Source of the DNA: Natronorubrum tibetense GA33
GTDB taxonomy: Archaea; Halobacteriota; Halobacteria; Halobacteriales; Natrialbaceae
Length of the DNA stretch: 64,000 bases
Assembly: GCF_000383975.1 (NCBI RefSeq)
Contig: NZ_KB913017.1
Coordinates: 124,001 to 188,000 of the forward strand
Direction of reading: 5' to 3'
Under the pieces are notes generated by a model, which saw only the letters and a program-made list of their open reading frames with translations, searched no databases and was not told where the DNA came from. Below are positions 34,917 to 44,244 of the stretch, piece by piece. Within the stretch, counting starts at the first letter, position 1. Every line of letters begins with the position of its first letter. Position numbers and translations under genes: made by a program.

Positions 34917-35604
34917 ATCTCCCTCGTTCGACCCCCGGCTCAATGAACGACTCGGACTGGATCTCTCGATTGCGCTCAGCCAACCGCCCCCACTCTGCGA
35001 GCCCGTTCTCGACAAACTCGTTCGAGAACCCCAGTTGCTCCCCCACGGCGATCAGTTCGCGAGGAGCGCGCAACTCGAGGTGCGAAGCGGGGTCCGCGCT
35101 GACGACGTACGGCGCGTCGTAGTAGTCGACGATCTCTTTGAGCTTTCGCAGCGACTGAATTTCCCTGACCCGAGCGCCGCCGCTCTTTCGGAGGACGCCC
35201 GAGAGGGAGAACTCGAGGCGAACGCCGTTCTCGACGGCGGCTTTCACGAGGACGTGGTTGATATCGCCGCGGTCGGCCATCGGATGGGCGAGCACGTCGA
35301 GTTTGTCGTTCTCGACCGCGAACCGATTCATGTCGTTGGTCCCGCCGTGGAGCGCCACGATGGTCTGATCGGTGCGATAGTTTCCGACGGAGCCGCCGGC
35401 CTGTTGCGGGCTGTCGGCCCGGATTTCGACGCCCTCGACAACGTCGATGTCGTACTCCTCGCGGATTTCCGCGGCTTCGTACTCGGCCCGCGAGCCGTGG
35501 TGGTTGCGGACGACCACGCCCTCGAAGCCGTAGTCGGCCGCCGTCTTGGCGAGTCTGGCGACCGTGCTGTCTCCGTCGGGATGGGCGTGGACGGCCTCGT
35601 ACAT
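34900..35604 (-). CDS. rnp3: RNase P protein component 3 (Rpp30)
   Basis: A 234-residue Rpp30/PHP-like TIM-barrel protein: YEAVHAHPDGDSTVARLAKTAADYGFEGVVVRNHH, VVEGVEIRADSPQQAGG, DVLAHPMADRGDINHVLVKAA and VRLEFSLSGVL. It associates with Pop5 in archaeal RNase P. First gene of the rnp3-methyltransferase-rnp2-psmA-sbds series. ATG 35604 is at the first beta strand, as in relatives. Confidence 0.95.
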   Translation of the reverse strand: MYEAVHAHPDGDSTVARLAKTAADYGFEGVVVRNHHGSRAEYEAAEIREEYDIDVVEGVEIRADSPQQAGGSVGNYRTDQTIVALHGGTNDMNRFAVENDKLDVLAHPMADRGDINHVLVKAAVENGVRLEFSLSGVLRKSGGARVREIQSLRKLKEIVDYYDAPYVVSADPASHLELRAPRELIAVGEQLGFSNEFVENGLAEWGRLAERNREIQSESFIEPGVERGRYEEEP

Positions 35605-35951
35605 ACACGGATCGTCTCACGGCGGCGACTTGGGGTTTGCGCCATGTGCTGAGGAAATTGCAACGGAGTCGAATGGCCGGGAGCACGCCCGAACGACTGT
35701 GAGGGCGTGCGACCCGGGGGAGGGCAGGCCGTCACCCGACGCTTACCGCGAGCGGGCCGACGACTGATGTGAGTGAGGACTGAAAGGACGAACGAACGGG
35801 AGGAGGAGTGCTTTTCATCGAAGTTTTGCCGAGGGACATCGCGGCCGCAACGGTTTGCGGCCGCGATAGACCGTCGTTCGAGACGGCTTCGCCGTCTCGT
35901 GATCACGAAAGACGCTTCGCGTCTTTCGGACGACAGCGCAAAAGTTCGGTT
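35605..35951. other. Intergenic region ending in three hairpins
   Basis: About 350 bases between tbsP and rnp3 (both minus strand) without a supported gene. Its tbsP-proximal third carries the hairpin series listed separately; the rest must contain the rnp3 promoter, which I could not pick out. Confidence 0.45.
35838..35928 (-). terminator. Series of three perfect hairpins after tbsP
   Basis: Stem 1: ATCGCGGCCGCAA (35838-35850) with its exact complement (35855-35867), loop CGGT. Stem 2: CGAGACGGC/GCCGTCTCG (35879-35899), loop TTC. Stem 3: CGAAAGACGC/GCGTCTTTCG (35906-35928), loop TTC. They begin 24 bases after the tbsP stop. A terminator or mRNA 3' end stabiliser is likely; there is no long T-run. 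Confidence 0.6.
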
Positions 35952-36770
35952 CTAGTTGAGAATCGACTGTGCGACCGTCGCGAGCTGGCCGTTGTCGGCC
36001 TCGTTGAGTCGGTCGTCGCCGATCTTGAGACGGAGTCGCGGTCGGCCGACGTCGATCGGGACCTTCTCGGTGTCGATGAGCCCCATATCCTCGAGTTTGG
36101 TCTTCGTTCGGCTGAAGGTCGCCTTGGAGGCGATACCGACGTCCTCGCCCCACTTGCTGATGTCGTAGAGGAGCGCTTCGTTCTTCGCCGCGACGAGCAG
36201 CGAAATCGTCACTTCGTCGAGCCCGTCGCCGTCACCACGGGCAGTCTCGAGCGAGTTGAGGATCGCCGGGAAGTCGTCTTCGGCTTCGGGGCTGATCTCG
36301 TCGGCGAGCGTCTCGCGAACGGCCGTGATCGGCGGTGTTCGGAGATTGAACTGGGAGGCGTCGTCCCAGCGATCGGCGTACGTGTCGAACGTATCGTCGA
36401 CGAAACTGTCGTCGTCGGTGACGAGGCCGCCGACGCGGTCGCCAGCGTGGACGACGGCGATGACGCGGTCGTCGGTGACGAGCAGCGAGTTCTCGGGGGC
36501 CTCCTCGAGCGTTCGCAGCGCGAGTGCGTCCTGGCTGATGAGGTCGGCGGCGTTCGAGGCGACGATGAAGTCGTCCATAACGTCTTTCAGCGTCCGTTCG
36601 TCGGCGAGCATGTGTACCGTCGGCAGGTCGCCGTCGAACGCGGTCGCGACTGAAACGAACTCTTCGATCGCATCTGCGGACGGGTTGACCATGTATACGT
36701 CCCCTGACGCCTCCTCAAGGATGGAGTCGAGGATATCGTCAATTTGGTGGTTGAGTAAATTCGAGGTCAT
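35952..36770 (-). CDS. tbsP: Transcriptional regulator TbsP (DUF5821)
   Basis: A 272-residue protein matching the haloarchaeal TbsP/DUF5821 family: NHQIDDILDSILEEASGDVYMVNPSADAIEEF, a middle region with SLLVTDDRVIAVVHAGDRVGGLVTDDDSFVD, and a C-terminal winged helix DEVTISLLVAAKNEALLYDISKWGEDVGIASKATFSRTKTKLEDMGLIDTEKV. TbsP is reported in Haloferax as a regulator linked to TrmB-controlled central carbon metabolism. It is transcribed alone, with AATTAAG about 30 bases upstream (36803-36809). Confidence 0.85.
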   Translation of the reverse strand: MTSNLLNHQIDDILDSILEEASGDVYMVNPSADAIEEFVSVATAFDGDLPTVHMLADERTLKDVMDDFIVASNAADLISQDALALRTLEEAPENSLLVTDDRVIAVVHAGDRVGGLVTDDDSFVDDTFDTYADRWDDASQFNLRTPPITAVRETLADEISPEAEDDFPAILNSLETARGDGDGLDEVTISLLVAAKNEALLYDISKWGEDVGIASKATFSRTKTKLEDMGLIDTEKVPIDVGRPRLRLKIGDDRLNEADNGQLATVAQSILN

Positions 36771-37622
36771 GTCTATACAGAAGTAAGCGTTAGCAAAGCA
36801 CTTAATTTTGTTGGCCGATTCACCGCTACAACTTGAACTCTATCGAACTTTGCGGTAGGATTTGTCGATTCTTTCATCGAATTTTCAGTGTGCTTTCAAG
36901 ATACAATGACGATCGTGTAACACAATTGCGGCGGAGTCGTGCGGTGTGCGACCGTCTCTATCGACTGTGCGGGTCACGCTCGGTTCGATGCCGATCGCGA
37001 TAAACAGTCGCCGTGCTATTCGGTTAGGGCCCGCTGTAGGTGCTGACCCGGTTGAAAACGTTGAAATCTCCGCCCAATGATGCCATGACTGTCGCTGTAT
37101 CGTACAGTGCGGTACTGACCTCGAGTATGAGCATCGGTTCCATACGGTATCCAAGTGCATGGCTACCTATTTAACTATACTGTGCTGTTTAAAAAATCGC
37201 CACACACTACAAACGAATGATCAGTGGGCCCGTAGTATTGGTCGAAAGCGGCCAGTCGCTGACGGACAGCATTCGATCGGTTGCCGCGAAACGATCGACG
37301 CGTCCGGCATCCAAGGATGGAAACTCTGTTCCCCCAAACACGCGGCAGGGTTGGACTCGCCGAAACGTTCTCGGATACGACGGTAAATTGAGCGCGAGCG
37401 TGCCAGTTACTGATCCACTATGTATATGATTGTGTCGGCCAAAGGCGGTGGCATGCGTGACACGTACACCTGTTCTCGAGACGTGGCGGTCGATGCCGTT
37501 GACCAGTTGTCGCAAGCGACGACGCGGTCGGAGCGGCTACGGGCGAAACGGGTCACGACCTACAGCGGGCCGTGACAGCCTTCCCGGCCAGAAAACGAGT
37601 TTTTCGCCCGTCCAGCAGGTGA
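36771..37622. other. 850-base gap without a supported gene
   Basis: Open frames here are basic or compositionally neutral and unlike haloarchaeal proteins. AT-rich patches with TATA-like strings occur at about 37166-37195 (TATTTAACTATAC, TTTAAAAAA) and 37418-37428 (TATGTATATG), so an untranslated RNA or a gene remnant is possible. Nothing specific can be claimed. Confidence 0.45.
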
Positions 37623-39734
37623 TCAGCGGTCGAACCGCTCTGCGAGTTCTTTCGACCAGTAGAGATCGCCGTCGTAGATGACCGACGCATCGGTTTCGCG
37701 GAGTAAGGAGTGGACGCCGGACTCGGAGAGCGTGAAGTTCGACGTCCCACCGGAGAGATACGCATACTCGTTGTCCTCGGTGTGGGGGAAGTAGTACGAC
37801 CCCGTCACTCGCGTCGAGTAACAGTCGAACGTGGCCAGATACTGGTCGGTATCGAGTTCCTCTAACGTGATGGTGATCGGCAACTGGTGTTCGCCTTGCC
37901 CAAGCGAGTGGGTCCCGTCGCCGACGACCGCGTAGTCTTTCCCCATCATAATACGCCGGCGTGCAAGTCCCATCGCGCGCTCGATACTGAATCCGTGGAC
38001 GAGCAGTTTGGCGAACGTCGACCCGACCTTGATCGCGTGATCGTTCAACACCTTCGTGAACGTGACCGCGCCGGCGACGCTTCCCTTCTCGATCAGCCCC
38101 ATCCCCTCGTAGTAGGAGCCACACGCGTTGAGGAAGAACGTCTGTACGTTACACTGGCCCAGGCTGTCGGTCGAGAGGTAGCCGTCCGGACAGCGGAGGC
38201 CGTCGGTCTCGCAGTGACCGATGTAGTGGACGAAGTCGTGGTCGTTCTCGAAGGCGCGGGCGAGGTCAGCCGTCGTCAGCGACTCCTCGACGGTCACGTC
38301 CATTGTCAACTCCTTGGAGCGCTGCCGGTAGATCCTGGCGACGTCGTCGTGCTCGCCGGCCATCTCCGGATCGTTCAGGACGACGCAGATCGAGGTCGAA
38401 TCGCTCGAGCGCTCGATGAAGTCGAGTCGGTTGTGGTAGGCGTCCAGCGTCGTTTTGAAGACATCGATGGGAACGCCGTCCGCCAGCCACCCGTGTACTC
38501 GGCCGTTTCGGAGTTCGGGTTTGATGATATCCACCGATGCGACTTTGCCGGCGCTCGCCCTGTCGAGCCCGGCGGTGCCGGGCCCGGAGTCTCGACTGCC
38601 GCCGCGGTAAAAGTCCTCCAGCGATCGTTCGACCAGCTCTCGCCCCTCGAGTTCGGAGGTTCGGGGGGTGTAGATCATGCTCAGGCGATCGAGCAGGAAG
38701 GGAAGCGACTCGATGCTCTCGTACGTCGGCGAGACGTACGTCGAGAGGTGCCAGTCGGGGAGTCGGTGCTCGATCGCCGCGTAGGGGACGTCGAGGTAGG
38801 TTGCGAGTCGCTCCTGTGGGCCCGCCTCGTACAGTTCGTCGGCGTCGAGTCCGAGCACCTCGAGGACGCTCAGCTCCGCCAGATCGGTTCCGTACGGGCC
38901 GGCGTTGCGCACGAGACAGTCGAGGAAGAACACCTTACGGAGCAGCCGCTCGACGTCGCGCTCGAGCCCGGGCATCGGCGAGAGGGGTTTTTCGATCGCG
39001 TGCTCCGGAACCCGAAGCGTCGGCCGAACGGGGGTGGTCCCGCGGTGATTGCTAGTCCGGACGGTCGCCTGAAGGTAGTAGGCGAGCGGGGCGGTTACGA
39101 ACAGCGATTCGTACTCCGGTGGCACGACCAGTTCGATGCCCGACTCGGAGAAGTCGTCGCGAATACAGTCGGGGATCTCGAGCGCGTCGCCACATTCGAG
39201 GAGCGACGGATGGCCACGGAGGGTCGGGTAGGTTCGGTCCGGCCCGTCCGTCTTGTGCGAGGCGGCGAGGTGAGAGATCCCCGCTGCGAGCCCGTCCGGT
39301 GTGTCCGGGACGGTGATTGTCCCCGCGGGGAGTTCGTGGTGGCTCCGGAAGCCGACGATGACGCGGATCCGATCCGGAAACGTGACGACGGTCTCCTCGA
39401 AGCTGTCGGTCTTTTGGATCGTCGCCGCGCCGGAAAAGCGGAGATAGGTCTTGATCTCCGTATCGATGTCGACGACGTACTCGCCGGGCGGGAGCGAGAG
39501 TGGCGAGCCGTCGGGGTCGAGTTCGTGTTGCTCGTCCGAGCCGAGCGAGAACGCGTAGACGACGGCGTGGGGGAAACGGAGTTCGTCCGTGGTCACGACC
39601 GCGGTTTCGTCGACCGGGCGCTGGATATCCGGACCGGGACCATCGACGACGAGTTCGCCACCCTGGACCGACAACTCGGTGTTATCGGCGTCCGTGACGC
39701 GGAGCGTCCCGTCGTCCATCGCCCACTGTATCAT
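37623..39734 (-). CDS. CHAT-domain (caspase-like) protein
   Basis: A 703-residue protein. The C-terminal third (about 440-640) is a CHAT caspase-fold domain. DFVHYIGHCE supplies the catalytic His (His507), and QTFFLNACGSY the catalytic Cys (Cys538), followed by GSVAGAVTFTKVLND, STFAKLLVHGFSIERAMGLARR. The first 340 residues are beta-rich with no TPR repeats, and residues 250-300 are helical. The last 70 residues are again beta strands. CHAT proteases in prokaryotes often act in defence or programmed proteolysis, triggered by partner proteins, but no partner is adjacent; the neighbour is the divergent glyA. Start 39734 (MIQWAMDDG) or ATG 39719 (MDDG) are both possible. Confidence 0.82.
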   Translation of the reverse strand: MIQWAMDDGTLRVTDADNTELSVQGGELVVDGPGPDIQRPVDETAVVTTDELRFPHAVVYAFSLGSDEQHELDPDGSPLSLPPGEYVVDIDTEIKTYLRFSGAATIQKTDSFEETVVTFPDRIRVIVGFRSHHELPAGTITVPDTPDGLAAGISHLAASHKTDGPDRTYPTLRGHPSLLECGDALEIPDCIRDDFSESGIELVVPPEYESLFVTAPLAYYLQATVRTSNHRGTTPVRPTLRVPEHAIEKPLSPMPGLERDVERLLRKVFFLDCLVRNAGPYGTDLAELSVLEVLGLDADELYEAGPQERLATYLDVPYAAIEHRLPDWHLSTYVSPTYESIESLPFLLDRLSMIYTPRTSELEGRELVERSLEDFYRGGSRDSGPGTAGLDRASAGKVASVDIIKPELRNGRVHGWLADGVPIDVFKTTLDAYHNRLDFIERSSDSTSICVVLNDPEMAGEHDDVARIYRQRSKELTMDVTVEESLTTADLARAFENDHDFVHYIGHCETDGLRCPDGYLSTDSLGQCNVQTFFLNACGSYYEGMGLIEKGSVAGAVTFTKVLNDHAIKVGSTFAKLLVHGFSIERAMGLARRRIMMGKDYAVVGDGTHSLGQGEHQLPITITLEELDTDQYLATFDCYSTRVTGSYYFPHTEDNEYAYLSGGTSNFTLSESGVHSLLRETDASVIYDGDLYWSKELAERFDR

Positions 39735-39947
39735 TCGGTACGCTGAATGTTCCTCCGGTAAGTTAGTTGTATCGGGTGGGGGAACGAACGGGAAATCGGT
39801 CGGTCGTCAGCTGGTCGAAGACGTCCGTCACTCTCGGACTCACGCAGTGGCTCTCGAGCGGTCTTCGACCTGTTCCAGACGCGCGAGTAGTGGCTCCACT
39901 TGCCGAAGACGGGTACACTTATGCGGACGCCAGACCGCACATCGAAC

Positions 39948-41195
39948 ATGGACCACGAGCACGTTCGGGACGTCGATCCCGCCGTCGCCGATGCACTCGA
40001 GGGAGAGGTAGATCGCCAGCGAAACTCGCTGCAGATGATCGCCAGCGAGAACCACGTCAGCGAGGCCGTCATCGACGCGCAGGGAAGCGCGCTGACGAAC
40101 AAGTACGCCGAAGGCTATCCCGGCTCCCGGTACTACGGCGGCTGCGAGTACGCCGACGAGATCGAACAGCTCGCGATCGACCGCGCCCAGGACCTGTTCG
40201 GTGCCGAGCACATCAACGTCCAGCCCCACTCGGGGACACAGGCGAATCAGGCCGTCTACTTCGCGATGCTCGAGCCGGGCGACAAGATCCTCTCGCTGGA
40301 CCTGACCCACGGCGGCCACCTGAGCCACGGCCATCCGGCAAACTTCGTCGGCCAGTTCTACGAGGTCGAACAGTACGAGGTCGACCCGGACACCGGCTAC
40401 CTCGACTACGAGGGCCTGGCCGAACAGGCCGAGGAGTTCGAACCCGATATCATCGTCTCGGGCTACTCCGCCTACCCGCGGGAAGTCGAGTGGGAGCGCA
40501 TCCAGGAGGCCGCCGACAGCGTCGGCGCGCTCCACCTCGCCGACATCGCCCACATCACGGGGCTCGTCGCCGCGGGCGTCCACGACTCACCCGTCGGCAC
40601 CGCCGACTTCGTCACCGGCTCGACCCACAAGACGATTCGTTCGGGTCGCGGCGGCATCGTCATGTGTGACGAGGAGTACGCCGACGACATCGACTCGGCG
40701 GTGTTCCCCGGCGGACAGGGCGGCCCGCTCATGCACAACGTCGCCGGCAAGGCCGTCGGCTTCAAAGAGGCGCTCGAGCCGGAGTTCCTCGAGTACGCCG
40801 AGCAGACGATCGCGAACGCGAAGGCGCTCGGCGAGAGCCTCGTCGACAACGGCTTCTCGCTGGTTTCGGACGGCACGGACAACCACCTCGTGCTCGTCGA
40901 CCTCCGCGAGAGCCACCCCGACACCTCCGGCGGCGACGCGGAGGAGGCGCTCGAGGACGCCGGCATCGTCCTCAACGGGAACACGGTCCCCGGTGAGACG
41001 CGCTCGCCGTTCGACCCGTCGGGCATCCGCGCGGGGACGCCCGCGCTGACCACCCGTGGCTTCGACGAAAATGACTGCCGCCAAGTCGGCGATCTGATCG
41101 CCCGCGTGATCGACGCGCCGGAGGACGAGTCGGTCATCGACGAGGTCCGCGAGGACGTCCAGTCGCTGTGTGACGCGAACCCGCTATACGAGTAG
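39948..41195 (+). CDS. glyA: Serine hydroxymethyltransferase
   Basis: A 415-residue SHMT, interconverting serine and glycine with one-carbon transfer to a tetrahydrofolate carrier. Seen: LQMIASENHVSEAV, NKYAEGYPGSRYYGGCEYAD, HGGHLSHGHPANF, DIAHITGLVAAG and the PLP lysine in VTGSTHKTIRSGRGG. MDHEHVRD at 39948 is chosen; a TACACTTATG box lies about 33 bases upstream, whereas an in-frame start at 39900 lies before it. folD lies 4 kb downstream. Confidence 0.96.
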   Translation: MDHEHVRDVDPAVADALEGEVDRQRNSLQMIASENHVSEAVIDAQGSALTNKYAEGYPGSRYYGGCEYADEIEQLAIDRAQDLFGAEHINVQPHSGTQANQAVYFAMLEPGDKILSLDLTHGGHLSHGHPANFVGQFYEVEQYEVDPDTGYLDYEGLAEQAEEFEPDIIVSGYSAYPREVEWERIQEAADSVGALHLADIAHITGLVAAGVHDSPVGTADFVTGSTHKTIRSGRGGIVMCDEEYADDIDSAVFPGGQGGPLMHNVAGKAVGFKEALEPEFLEYAEQTIANAKALGESLVDNGFSLVSDGTDNHLVLVDLRESHPDTSGGDAEEALEDAGIVLNGNTVPGETRSPFDPSGIRAGTPALTTRGFDENDCRQVGDLIARVIDAPEDESVIDEVREDVQSLCDANPLYE

Positions 41196-41316
41196 GAACT
41201 CGCGATAGAACCCATTAGTCACGCGAAATTGGATTTTGATTCTCCGAGCCGCGAACGCCCGCTCGTGAGGCTCGCCCGTCCGTTACACGACGGGAGTGAG
41301 ACGTGTCGATCTCGAA

Positions 41317-42015
41317 TCACCGTTTCTCGAGTATCGCTCGCCACTGAGTCTCTCCGTACCTGGTCGCGACGACAGTCCACGGCGTCCCGATCGTCGCTTC
41401 TCGAAGCCGGTCGACGCTGAACACGCGGAAGAGCAGCGTTCGGCCCACGTCTCCTTCGTACTCGCAGTGATACACTCGATGGGCGAGCCCGCGCGCCGGA
41501 TCGTCCCGGTAGCCGAAGACGTCGCCCGCGGCGTTGGGCCCCGGAACGTAGTTGTCGAGGACGGCCGCGGCGTCCGGCGCGGTCACGTATGCGAGGTCGT
41601 CGAGAAATCGACGGACTCCGTCCATCGATCCTGCCAGTCCAACCTGCGTCCCGATCGAGTGGGCCGACCGAAACCGGTCGCGGTCGAAGTGGTCGCGGAG
41701 CGAAAACATGTCCACCGGACGGGCGTCGTTCACGCCGCGATCCCGCATGGTTTCGACGAGGTGGTCACTGACATCGATCGCGACGGTCTCGAATCGGTCC
41801 TGGTAGTAGAGCGCGTCTCGCCCCGCACCTGCACCTAAATCGAGCAACGGGCCGTCCAGCCATTGGTCTCGCCACGCGCTGTCGTCGTGTTCTCCGAAGT
41901 ACCAATCCTCGATCGCGTGCTCGCGAACGGCGTCGCCGTCACGGTCGAAGAGCGGCACCTCCTGATCGCCGAGGTGGTGGTCGCGGATCGCGCGACCGAA
42001 CGGATCAGCTGCCAT
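41317..42015 (-). CDS. Class I SAM-dependent methyltransferase
   Basis: A 232-residue methyltransferase with motif I PLLDLGAGAGRDALYY, acidic VAIDVSDHLVETMRDRG, AHSIGTQVGLAGSMDGVRRFLDDLAYV and a C-terminal beta region (WTVVATRYGETQWRAILEK). No substrate can be assigned. MAADPFGRAIRDHHLGD at 42015 is the likely start; the frame extends five residues further. It converges on glyA. Confidence 0.88.
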   Translation of the reverse strand: MAADPFGRAIRDHHLGDQEVPLFDRDGDAVREHAIEDWYFGEHDDSAWRDQWLDGPLLDLGAGAGRDALYYQDRFETVAIDVSDHLVETMRDRGVNDARPVDMFSLRDHFDRDRFRSAHSIGTQVGLAGSMDGVRRFLDDLAYVTAPDAAAVLDNYVPGPNAAGDVFGYRDDPARGLAHRVYHCEYEGDVGRTLLFRVFSVDRLREATIGTPWTVVATRYGETQWRAILEKR

Positions 42016-42183
42016 CACACCGTGTGACACAGACGCAACTGGCGTAAAACCACGCTGAGTTGTGATACCGATTCGCGTCGCATTCGAATTCGTATGGCAG
42101 AGTAGACGAAGACTTGGCCGTTAGAGTCGATCCTGTCAGTCGCCGGCACGCGGCTTTTCAGCCGCCTTGCCGTAGCGCGGCCG

Positions 42184-42434
42184 ATGTCGATCGATCCGGC
42201 CGGAACGATTCTAGACGACGACCGGCTGCTCGAGTTCCGGAAGACCGAGACGACGACGGTCGGCGAACTCGCCCTCGAGGTGTCGCCGGTCGCCGACGCG
42301 ATGGGCGCTGAGAGCGACGAGCACGTGACTGGGGGATCGACGAGTACGAGGACGAGTCGATGCTCGTCGTCACCGCCGAGCGCGATACCCACGAGTGGGA
42401 GGTCTCGGAGGCGGGCACGTCCGACCGAAGCTAA
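42184..42434 (+). pseudogene. Frameshifted small acidic protein
   Basis: From ATG 42184 the product is MSIDPAGTILDDDRLLEFRKT, then ELALEVSPVADAMGAESDEHV, which is well-behaved. Beyond about 42330 the same frame turns into an unnatural Ser/Thr/Arg run, while the next frame gives IDEYEDESMLVVTAERDTHEWEVSEAGTSDRS and a stop at 42432-42434. The two halves join with one extra G in the GGGGG run at about 42332-42336. The restored protein would have about 83 residues. It lies 34 bases before the opposed permease gene. Function unknown; a sequencing slip cannot be excluded. Confidence 0.6.
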
Positions 42435-42468
42435 CAGGGGAGAAAACGGCGCTTGAAAGATCACTCCG

Positions 42469-43920
42469 TCAGTCGCCGCTGTCCGTATCGCTGCTGCCGA
42501 TCGACTCGTGTTTGTGTAACAGCGCCATCTTGTCACGGAGGTCTTCGCCCTCTTCGCCGTACGTCCGGATCCGATAGACGTACAGCAGCGAGACCAGCGC
42601 GATCCAGCCGAACTGCACGCCGAGTGCGGTCGGCGCACCGAGTGCGACGAACACCATGAATATCGCCGAGACGATGACGTTTCCGACGGCGACGACCTTG
42701 AGCACCGGCATCGGCAGCTTGTAGAACGAGTACTCGTAGCGATCCGGGAATATCTTTGGCAGATTCCACAGCGCAACGCCGCTGATCATGAAGCTGATGA
42801 AGATCCCGGTGACGGTGATCGTCACAAGCCAGTCGAGTACGTCGACCGCGAGTATCCCATCGAGTGGACCGGTCAGTGGCGCGATGAGCAGCGGCGGCGC
42901 CGCGAGTAACAACAGCGCGCGGTTCGGCGTGCCGAACCGGTCGCTGATACCGGCGAAGAAGCCAGGGATGACCTCGTCTCGAGCCGCGCGCATGATGGTT
43001 CGCGAGTAGGACGTGTACAGCGTGTTGGTCGTCGTTGCTGCGGCGACGAGTGCGCCGAACGCGACGAACGCGATGGCCCAACCGGGCATGATCCCCTCTG
43101 CGACGGCCGCGAGTCCGCCTTCGACGGGTTCGCCGTCCTCGCCGATAATCTCCTGCCACGGTACCGCACCGATCAGCGCCACGATGATGCCGATCGTCAG
43201 AACCGCGACGAGCGTCATCCCAGCAGCTAACACCCGCGGGATGTTCTTCGCTGGATTCTCGAGTTCCTCGCCGATCTCGATTATCATCGCGAAGCCCTGG
43301 AACGGGATGTACAGGGTTACGGCGGCGAGGAAGAACGGTGCGTAGCTGTCGGCGAACGGCTCCCCTTCGCCCTCGGGGAACAGAGGTTGGAAGTTCGAGA
43401 CGTCGAAGGAGGTCAATCCGCCGGCGATGAACGTGACCATCGCCGCCATCAACAGGCAGACGAGCACGATTTGGACGTTCGCGGCCAGTCGCACGCCGAC
43501 GTAGTTGAACACCAAAAAGGCCCCGAGAAGGAGGTAGACCGAGAGCAGCGTGGGCAGATCGGCGAAGACGGGGACGTACTCCGCGAAGCCCAGCGCCGCA
43601 AACAGGATGTACGCCCACACGGACATGATGGGTACTGCAACCCCCAGGAATCCCCAGTACGGCCCGACGAGCCGGGAGGCGTAGACGTACGCCCCGCCGG
43701 CAACCGGAATCGCGCCGCCGAGTTGTAACAGCAACAGGATGCCGAGCACCATCGGGATGATCGACAGTAAAATTGCGACGATGATACTCGGTCCGGCAAC
43801 GACTGCCATCTGGGTCGGCACGATGAAAATACTCATTCCCACCGCCGTCCCGATCAGCAGTGCAACCGCGGCAATCGGTCCGATCTTCTCGTTGATTAGT
43901 TTGAATTCGTCTCCCGACAT
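42469..43920 (-). CDS. APC family amino-acid permease
   Basis: A 483-residue, about 12-helix permease of the APC superfamily. Seen: KIGPIAAVALLIGTAVGMSIFIVP in the first helix (GTAVG substrate loop), GAIPVAGGAYVYASRLVGPYWGFL, and ALVAAATTTNTLYTSYSRTIMRAARDEVIP. It should import an amino acid or amine by proton or sodium coupling or exchange. MSGDEFKLINEK at 43920 is preferred, with TTTAAA at 43955-43960 about 35 bases upstream. Confidence 0.93.
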   Translation of the reverse strand: MSGDEFKLINEKIGPIAAVALLIGTAVGMSIFIVPTQMAVVAGPSIIVAILLSIIPMVLGILLLLQLGGAIPVAGGAYVYASRLVGPYWGFLGVAVPIMSVWAYILFAALGFAEYVPVFADLPTLLSVYLLLGAFLVFNYVGVRLAANVQIVLVCLLMAAMVTFIAGGLTSFDVSNFQPLFPEGEGEPFADSYAPFFLAAVTLYIPFQGFAMIIEIGEELENPAKNIPRVLAAGMTLVAVLTIGIIVALIGAVPWQEIIGEDGEPVEGGLAAVAEGIMPGWAIAFVAFGALVAAATTTNTLYTSYSRTIMRAARDEVIPGFFAGISDRFGTPNRALLLLAAPPLLIAPLTGPLDGILAVDVLDWLVTITVTGIFISFMISGVALWNLPKIFPDRYEYSFYKLPMPVLKVVAVGNVIVSAIFMVFVALGAPTALGVQFGWIALVSLLYVYRIRTYGEEGEDLRDKMALLHKHESIGSSDTDSGD

Positions 43921-44244
43921 CGATAGTCTGTCAGAGTATGACACCCAGGGGCTCTTTAAAATACTCATTCTTGGAGAAACACGCTTACCGTTTTTATCCA
44001 AACAGCCGCTCGAACGAATCGGTGTTATCTCGTGCGGCGTTGATGACTATTTGCGTTCGAAAAGTATCTGAGGATAGAGAGGAAGCCGGAAGGCGTTGTC
44101 CCAGTCGCCGTCTACTGGGATCGTCGGCGGTACCAGCCCGTCCAAAGTCAACCAGCTTGACTCTCCACACCGTCTCTTCATCCACAACTGGGCCTCGAGG
44201 AGCCGTTCGGCTGACCGGTTCACGTAGGTTTTTGTAGACGTATC
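43921..44244. other. Intergenic region between divergent genes
   Basis: About 325 bases. The permease side holds TTTAAAATACTC. No gene or RNA is supported in the rest; a GGTTTTTG patch near 44226 may belong to the hydrolase promoter. Confidence 0.4.

Noticed and set aside
33772..35604. Methyltransferase between RNase P genes as a novel arrangement
   Set aside because: The rnp3-methyltransferase-rnp2-psmA-sbds order is common in haloarchaea, so it is context rather than novelty.
37201..37300. GGGCCCGTAGT... start looking like a tRNA 5' end
   Set aside because: No matching 3' acceptor strand or T-loop follows at tRNA distance.
37887..39746. Large open frame antisense to the CHAT gene
   Set aside because: No homology pattern; the minus-strand protein has clear CHAT motifs.
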